From Intoshia linei (Eukaryota; Orthonectida; Rhopaluridae), in assembly GCA_001642005.1 (NCBI GenBank), contig LWCA01000472.1, positions 4,499 through 26,535 of the forward strand: DNA of 22,037 nucleotides. The letters run 5' to 3'. The first letter of the stretch is position 1. Every line of letters begins with the position of its first letter. The notes below the pieces were generated by a model. The model had not been told where the DNA came from. It saw only the letters and a list, made by a program, of their open reading frames with translations, and ran no database searches. The translations under genes were made by a program, and so were the position numbers. Positions 8,701 through 17,700 of the stretch are shown in pieces.

Positions 8701-11700
8701 TGCACCACTGCTCTAGTCCCATCATAAAAATGTATATTACCATATCATATAATATAACATAATAATAATGATTATAACGATATTAAAATGTACTTTTCTT
8801 TAGACATTTCCTTTTTATTTGACCTTTTCTGTCGTCGCACACAGAATACAATCAATATTATAATTAATATTAAAAAAAGAACACCGCCACATGCAATCAA
8901 AATTATAGTTTGTAAAGAGTAACTTTCCTGTGCTAAATAGATATTTATAAAAATAGTATAATACATATAAAATAATTATAAAATGAAGTAAAATGTATTA
9001 TTATTGTTATACTTTATATTTAATAACTTTAACAGTATAATCAATTAACACATCTATTCTAGAAAACAATATTTTTCAAGATCGTATTATCCACATAATT
9101 TTAATATATTTGTTAAATTAAACATTAATCATTATATCTACTTAATTTAAATAATAAATCATCAAACTATCGAAATTGGGTATAATATAAATAAATATGT
9201 CCCATTTAAATAATTTGATACTGTTACATCATCGAAAAATATTTAACTAGAATTTTTATTACATAACAAAAAATTATTTTCAAATAAATTTTTTTCAGTT
9301 TTATCAATATTTAATTTACAAACAATATTAGAGTATTTAAAAAATTCGTCGGTTTGAATGTGATTTTAAAGTTAAATTTAATAAAATAACATTATAAAAT
9401 GTAATAACTAACAAACTTATTGTATTATTATTATTAAAGTTATTTTCATATTAGTTAGCTAATTTGGTAATTATCGCATGAATTTCCAGCGTACTATTTA
9501 TAATTATAAATATACTTATTAATTAATAGTAAATAAAAATTAAATTATACTACGGTTACAGAGTTGTTCACTTATATATGCACTTTGGTTCATCTATACA
9601 GTCAATTCTGTTTTATATGAACATAAAGAGACCAGGTTTGGATCATGTTATACTATACTGTAATATAAACACATATGAATGGCGATAATAATAAAATTAA
9701 AAGTTTTGAAATGTCCAAACAATGTTTGTTCAAACAGAATTGTCGTGTTAATATTGATTTGAGTTCATATTATAGGATGTTCATATATAAGAGAATTGAC
9801 TGTAATTAAAAGCTTTGAAATGTCCAAATAATGTTTGTTCAAACAGAATTGTCGAGTTCATATTCCAGGGTTTTAATATAGAACGGAATTGACTGTAATA
9901 AGAAGTTTCGAGGTGTCCAAACAATGTTTGTTCAAACAAAATTGTTATGTTCATATTCTAGGATGTTCATATATAACAGAATTGACTGTATATGCAATTT
10001 TGGAATTTTCAAATTAATTTTTATACAAAAATGTAAATAATAATACATTTATGTGACTATTTAATTAATTTGTTAATTAAAATATGATAAGGCTCTAAAA
10101 ATATTGCTTAGATTGAATATTTTTAAAAATAATTTTGCTTGCTACATACAGACTAAAATAAGGCTCACTGTTTTAGAACAATTTTATAGCTCATAGAAAA
10201 CGAAGAGTATTGTATTTTAATAGTGACACTTTAAAGTGTTCACATTGAATAAGTTTCGAAATTATTTTATGAAATAGTTTGGCTTTAAGTTTTTTAAATT
10301 TAAGTTTTCATTAAATAAAAATTTTAATAAAATTAGTGTAAATATTTCTAAAAATGAAGTCTCGTAGGGGTTAAAGGGGAGGGTTTTTTAAGATTTTTTT
10401 TAAATAAATCCTTCAAAGGGAATTTTTAGATTATATTTGTTAGCAAACCTTAAAGGTATGGCTTTTTGAAGTTTTTTTAAAACTAACTCTTGAAGGATAA
10501 TTTTCAGATATAAGTGAACCACTCTGTATATTAAACAATCATGATAATAAATTAAATATAAAGTAAAAATCACCCGATCCAGCTTCCTGCGATTCTAATA
10601 TATCTAAAAATTACAAATTTAAACATTTTTTAGAAATAAAATATAATAATATTACATTATTATAATATTATATTAAATATTAATAGTAAATTAAAAAAAA
10701 ATCACAATTTTGCATAGAAACGGAATTATTGTATTCTGCCAAAGCTGAGGCAAATTTTTTAAAACTAAAAATTTGTGTTTCAATACCAACTGGGAACAAT
10801 TTTATTATACCACTACATGTCTAAATCTGAAAAAATGAGGAAACATGGGTGAAATCCTTTAAAATGAATTTGAGTTATCAAAATTTCTATGTCAAATAAA
10901 AAATTCACTCAGATTTTATTGTTTACCAAATTTAGCTTATCCATTACTATTAAAATATATTTCGATTGGCATGACAACATTGTTACACAATTTTTTTTGA
11001 AAACAACGTTTTTGTAATTTTATATATAAAATATTACTATTAATATAGACTGAAATTGTCGCAACTTTCTCTTCAACAATACCAGAAATGTTGCTTTTGG
11101 AAATACAAAATAATTGAATTTCATTTTGATAATGTACAATAGGTGATTCAATAGATTCATTTCTAACAAGATCAATTTGTTTTGCCATTTTACGTTTAAG
11201 TTGTACTAGGCTAGACGTCTCATCGACTTTAAATGGTTCAGACGTGTCAGCTTCAAATGGTTTGTTTTCCACATCAAGATTTTCGTTGGTTGTTAATTTT
11301 GAATTGTTATTATTTAATTTTATTCCGTCGGATATTGTTAACACAGCGTAACCTTTTCCAGTTGAAATTACTCTTTCGTCTAATGTTTGCCACGTTATAA
11401 GTGGTACAGGATTACCATCTGATGTACAATTCACTTGGTCTCCATTATTGTAATTGCTTTTGTTGGGGGTAATTTTAAGGTTTTTAGGTCGATCTAAGTT
11501 AAAATAAATTTAAAAACATTAAATGTCCAATTAAACTAAAAAATAAAAATTTTAATCAATAGTAATTAATCTTATATCTACCGTGAAAATCAAATTTACA
11601 TGTAATTTGTTATTCGTATAAACAAATCTTTACAACGGTTATTAAATTACATTAGACACATCAAAATCAGAATGTGTCAAATTTGGTCATTGATAAATTG

Positions 11701-14700
11701 TCTAAAGTATATATTTTGTACCGTGCATAAAATAATTAAATCATATATTGATTAAAACTAGAATATTTTCTAAAATAGAATTGAGCCTATTATATTTATT
11801 AGGCAATTTTATCAAAAAGAACTGTAAAACAATTAATAAAAAGTATACAATTATTCTAAAGGGCATGTATTTAACATGTAATAAATGATAAAGTCAAAGT
11901 TTTTATAGTTAAATATATATTATAAAATCATTTTACATTGTTACAATGGGTAAAAAGAATGATTAATGAAGTATAAAATTAAATCTTACACAAGACAATT
12001 TTATCATTATTTTACATCAGCTGCTCGCTGGTATCAGCTTATACTTGACAAAATAATGAGTTTTAAATTTATAATGTTAAAAATTTCGTTAATATTAATT
12101 TTTTTAATTATAAATCGATAACGGGTGCATTGTAAGCGTAATTAACTTACAGCTGTATAAAAATTTTAAATGAAATTAAAACTTATCATATTTCATTATT
12201 TAATATCGAATTTTAATTTTTACAAGTGTTTATTCACAGTGACACTTTTAATCTGCGTGATTTTTGAATTAAAATTACATTTTAAAATTTAAATAGCAAA
12301 TTTTTATTAGAGGTTAAAAATTTCTTTAATGTACCATAAATAATTATAAAGTATAATAAATTATAGTGTAATTTACAACAAATGTGGTGCCAATAATTTG
12401 TTAATATGAATTATATATATTTGCTAAATGACATTGTCACGTTTTTAATTTAATACAAAGGAATGCTAATTATTATAAAAATTTATTAAAGTTGTATACA
12501 ATACATGTATGTATTTAAAATAGATAAATCATCATGTTAAATAGATGAATTAATTAATCTGTAGACAAGGGCCGCCAAAGCGGTCTACACGGACTTCTAC
12601 AGGGAGTGTGAAAAATTATGAACTTGATTCAGGATAAATGGGGTCAAGAGTCGAACCTACCTAGTTTGAGGCTATTCGAAAATGAAAATAGGGTCCTAAT
12701 AAAAATTTTCACAAACTATGCATAGTGTCGTAGCTTTAAAGACTACTCAAAAACTGTTAAAATAATATTTCAAATTTAAAACACAAAACAGTCATGATAT
12801 TTAAGAATATAATTTTTTAAATGCTCAATTTGGAAAAATAAGCCACATTTTACTAAAAGCATCAAATAGGCATTTAAAGAAATTATTGTTTGAAAGTAAG
12901 ATTTACAGTGTCAAAATGAACACTTTAGGGCACTGGACTAATTTGATATTTTGATTGTATTATTAATATTTTGAATCACTGTTATTTTAATTTGTATTCA
13001 AAATTATGCCTTTTCTGAACACTGGCCATGTTGAAAATCTCAAGTATAATTATACAGGAAATGAGTTTATTTTAAATATTGTGTTAAACATATAATAAAA
13101 TTTGACTCCAGTATAGTAACGCGGGGAAAAAGTTTGTATACTATAATTAACGGAATCTTCACTTTATAAACATATTTGAGACAAATTTTACCAATATTGA
13201 AAAGGATTGTAATAAATATAAAAATGATAATAACAAAGTTGTATTACTTTTAGTAGTCGTTGTTCTTTTAGATAAATTTTATTTAAAATGTTTTGAAAAT
13301 GAGAATTTGAAATTTAAAAATTGCGTAGCAATGAAAAAAATTCCGAAGGAATGAATTATATAGATTTTCACGCATATTTCTTTATTGGAAATGTGTAGAC
13401 GTTCAATTTAAATTTTTTTTGAAATTGTAAATCCAATATTTACATTTTCAATTTTTATTTTATATGAAATATTTGAAAAATATTGGTTGATAGTATATTA
13501 AAAATTATTTTTCACCGCAAATGCGTAGATTTCTGGGGTTGAAATTTTGTATATATATCAACTGGAATAAGCTCTATCACAAAAATCTTTTTTTCTTTTT
13601 TTTTAATTTTTGAACCGTCATTATTTCACATTTTTTGGTTAAATAAAATATTTCGGAAAAAAAATATATTAATACTAAAATGCTTTTTATTTAAAGTGAA
13701 ATTTTTTGTGTGTGTCAACAGTATACAAATGTACCACCTATAAATTTATTTAAATTCTAGGGCGGTTTTCATAAAAAAAAGCGTAATTTGGGGTTTTGGC
13801 CCTGAAGATATAATTTTTGTAAATTTAAATTTATGATACGGTTTATGATTTTATAATCCGTATTAGCGTATATATTTGTTTACATTCTCCAACTCGTTTC
13901 GTAAGTCGTAAGTCGTAATTTTCAAAAAAAAACAATTGGGTTTTAGACCCGTAAGGTGTAAGTTTGGAGGTTAAAATTTATCTTATTATCACCCGGAAAA
14001 AACTATCATTGAAATGTTTACTTTATAAAATTTTAAGACTGGCAGTTATTGAAATAAAGTGGATCACACACACACAAACAAACAAATATTGCGTAGCATT
14101 ATAATGTAAGTAAGAATTATCTGAAAAATGTTAATTATTCATATGATTGACATGTAAATTTAAAAAAATTAAAAAAAAAAAACTAAAATTTACATACTGC
14201 CATAATAAAAATAGATCGGTGTCGCATTAATTTTTATCATAGGTTACTCACCGATTATACGGACTGTTACATGACTGGGTGTAATGCTTCATACAAATAT
14301 ATATAGTGGACTACAAGTAAATTGATTAGTATGCATCATTTTAAATGTATTTATCAATTTGAAATTTTTATAATAACTTCAAGGGTCCTCATGAACTACT
14401 TTGGTAACTCATCAGCATATTGAGTAGGTAATATTAGGTTTATTTTCCATCATATAGAATTTAGGTGATTTTCAATAATCAAGTAATTAGTATCCACTTA
14501 CTTGGTGAATTAATCGATACATATTAAAACTTTCGATAAAGTAAATACATATAAATACATTTTATGTTTTATTACAAGATGCTAATTTGTAACAAGTGCG
14601 CATTTAAAATTTAAACATACATTATTTTAATATCGATTATTAAATATTTTTTTAGAGTAGCTTTTTTCAAATTACGAGTAGTAAGAAATTGAAAATAAAT

Positions 14701-17700
14701 TTAAAAAAAAGTGTATAAAATTATTAATGTGCTTTTTTTAAAATCGGAGTAAACATTATACAAAATGACTTAATTAGATAAATCTAAAAAGTTTCTTTAA
14801 AAATTAAAATATATTTATGCTTCTATTATTTAACCCATTATAAACATTTTATATGTATAATATAATATACATTATGTACTATGATAAATTATATAAATTA
14901 CATTTAATATTCAGCTCTTGTGAGCAGGTAATGTTGTCATTTTTTATGACGGAACAAATGAACGGTTTATCAATATTATACATGTCTTTTGTAAATTGTC
15001 GATGTAATGAAACTCCGGATTCCAGAGTGGTGGAGGTATCATTTGAAATCATAACTTGACCATTATGTTTCCATTGTAATAATGCTAAACCACCTTGCCG
15101 CCTCATGGTGCATTTTAATACAACAGTAGCGTTGGATCCTTCGATTAATTCAATTCCATTTTCAACTTTATATGTACAATTTATTTTACCTAAAAAATGT
15201 AAATAAAACAATATATCAATCAAGTGTGTTCACCACAGCCATATTAGTATATATTAACATTAATTTTTACATAATTTTAAATATTATGAAAAAAATAAAA
15301 TATATTAATACATAAATAACATATATAATGTAAATATATGTTTGATTTTTTTTTATTAATTTTTATTATTAATTTATATTAAATAAAGTAATAATTTCCC
15401 AATAATATTAATCAATAAAAAATCCCATAAAAAATTAAACTAATTTATCTTATTAGTACCCTAAAAATTATCGATATATTTAGCTGAAAATTAATTAAAA
15501 AATTTAAAACTGGATAGCTTGATTATATTCCATTATTCTTAATATTAAATGAAATGACAAAATTATCGAAAATCATTTAAGCCACATTAAACTACATATT
15601 GTATTTTAGAAATAATTAATTGCAAAAATTATTGCAAAAATTTATTACAGCCATAGAAAAAGGTAGGTTATTTTCAACTAATTAAATGTATTGATTATAT
15701 AATTACTTTAAAAATTTAAAGTGGATACACACATGCATTCTTTTAAAAATTTTCATTTTTGGAGAGTTTAGTTATAATTTTATATGATTGTTTATTATTA
15801 ATTGTACTTTTTACATTAATTCATTTATTATTGACAATAACAATCGTCATGTTTGACTAATGGGTATTCTATCATACTTGAATTAAGGAAAAGGTGTTAT
15901 GCATATTGGACATACTTTATTTATAATTTAAAAGCGCATGTGTAGTTTACTTTTTTATATTGTTCCCCATATTTTATTTTTTTCTATTTTTTAATTAAAG
16001 GTTAGCTTTTTATGTTGCTTTGTATGAATTGTTCAAAACTACTACATTCACGAGCTATTTAAGCTATATGTGTAATAAAAATGATAATAAAGTCAATGCT
16101 GTGGATAGCCAACATTGGGTGCAGGTAAAAAATGTGGCCCTATATGAAAATTTTAAAACTGGCAGTCTATCGTTGCGATTTTAGTTTAAACATTCTAAAT
16201 TCATAGTAAAATTTTTTTCTAGTTAAACTAAAGTAAAATTGAGCATAATTAATTAACTGACTAATTTTGAGATAATTTCTTTCATAGTTTTAAAAAAATT
16301 ATTTTAACATTATAATAAACCATTACTAGGGTCGACAGATATACGCGAATTTAATCTAAAAGTATTTTAGTAATTCGCCATACTACCAATGTAGTATATA
16401 ATAAATAATAATGAATATTAATAGTAATAAATAACAACTAAACTAGTTTAAAAGGTTTGCAATTAATACATTTTAATATTTTTAAGCCAATGAAGGTTAA
16501 GGCTAAGATACTATTTAACGTAATTATACATAAATTAAATTCTGGCTTTATATCTTTATAAAAATATTTCTAGTTCATTATAATATACATTCTAGATATA
16601 ATACATGTCATACCCAGTTCTGAATCTAAGACTTGTTTAACAAATGCTTTTAAACGCATATCGATAAAAAATATTACAATTTATTTTACATTGCTTTATG
16701 ATCATTCCATAAAATAATCACATATTAAATAAAATTAGGTTGCATTATAAATGAATAATGTTAATAATTCACAAAAATGAAAAAAAGCATTGAAATCACA
16801 TCTGACTTATAAAAAATTAGTCAAATTAAATTGGATACATGGGATTTGATAATTATAAATTTATCTATGATGTTTAAATAATGATACTGAATTGTAACAG
16901 CAAAATTTTAAATATTAACATTGTTTATTTTAATTATAATAATTTCAACAAGTGTGTAATGATGAAAGTAATGACATAAAACTTAAGTTATTTGATTATT
17001 ACCGAAAACAATATACTTAATTAATATTAATTTCATTTTATTTTGTTTAAATTTTAATGCTGGATCGTTATAAGATAAAATAAGAGTATAATATTTATAT
17101 TGAAAAAGTTAAAATGTAATTTCATTTTAATGTCACTATTGATAATAACAAAGTTCTATTTCAAAATGTGCAATATAAACGTATTGTTAAAATAACAAAT
17201 TGATTTTTTGACGATGAAGATGCACACTTTAGATACTTAAAAGTATCCCCTTCAAGTTGATATTTATAACTGAATGTGAATTTATTATTTGAGAATCATA
17301 AGTGTAATAATTTTGATCCAAAGTGTTAATACATATATACAATATTTAATTTTATGATTAAGTACAATAAATCTCTTGATATTTACAATTAATTATTTAA
17401 AAAAGCCGTTGTAATTAATTTTATTAGATAAGTTCATTCGCAGTTTAAAAAGTTAACTATATAACTACTAGTTATTTACTAATCCTTACTTACATAAAAT
17501 AACAGTTATCAAAAATATGTGTATGTCGGTCTGTGTCACTATTTATTTAGAAAACCGACACTTCCCGAAATTTTACAGACAGTAATTAAAGGTCAGTTTT
17601 TTCCTGCGCAGAAAATAAAATAAATATTAATTTCAGAAATTGACACCTTTACAGTCAAAAATAAAATTAGTATTTTTTTAAAAATGAAAAGAGTCTTAAA

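Noticed and set aside
8772-8793. Stop at 8772 as the true end of the Ig receptor
   Set aside because: Not excluded, but no AATAAA follows closely and the tail exon at 5769 gives a phase-matched continuation; kept as the alternative.
12620-12665. tRNA gene from a B-box-like motif
   Set aside because: No cloverleaf, acceptor stem or properly spaced A box could be drawn.
14061-14095. CACACACACACAAACAAACA run as an independent microsatellite
   Set aside because: It is the complement of the GT-rich 5' end shared by the Helitron-like copies.
14853-15059. 68-residue plus-strand open frame
   Set aside because: Antisense to the second Ig exon, which has clear domain residues and matching splice phases.
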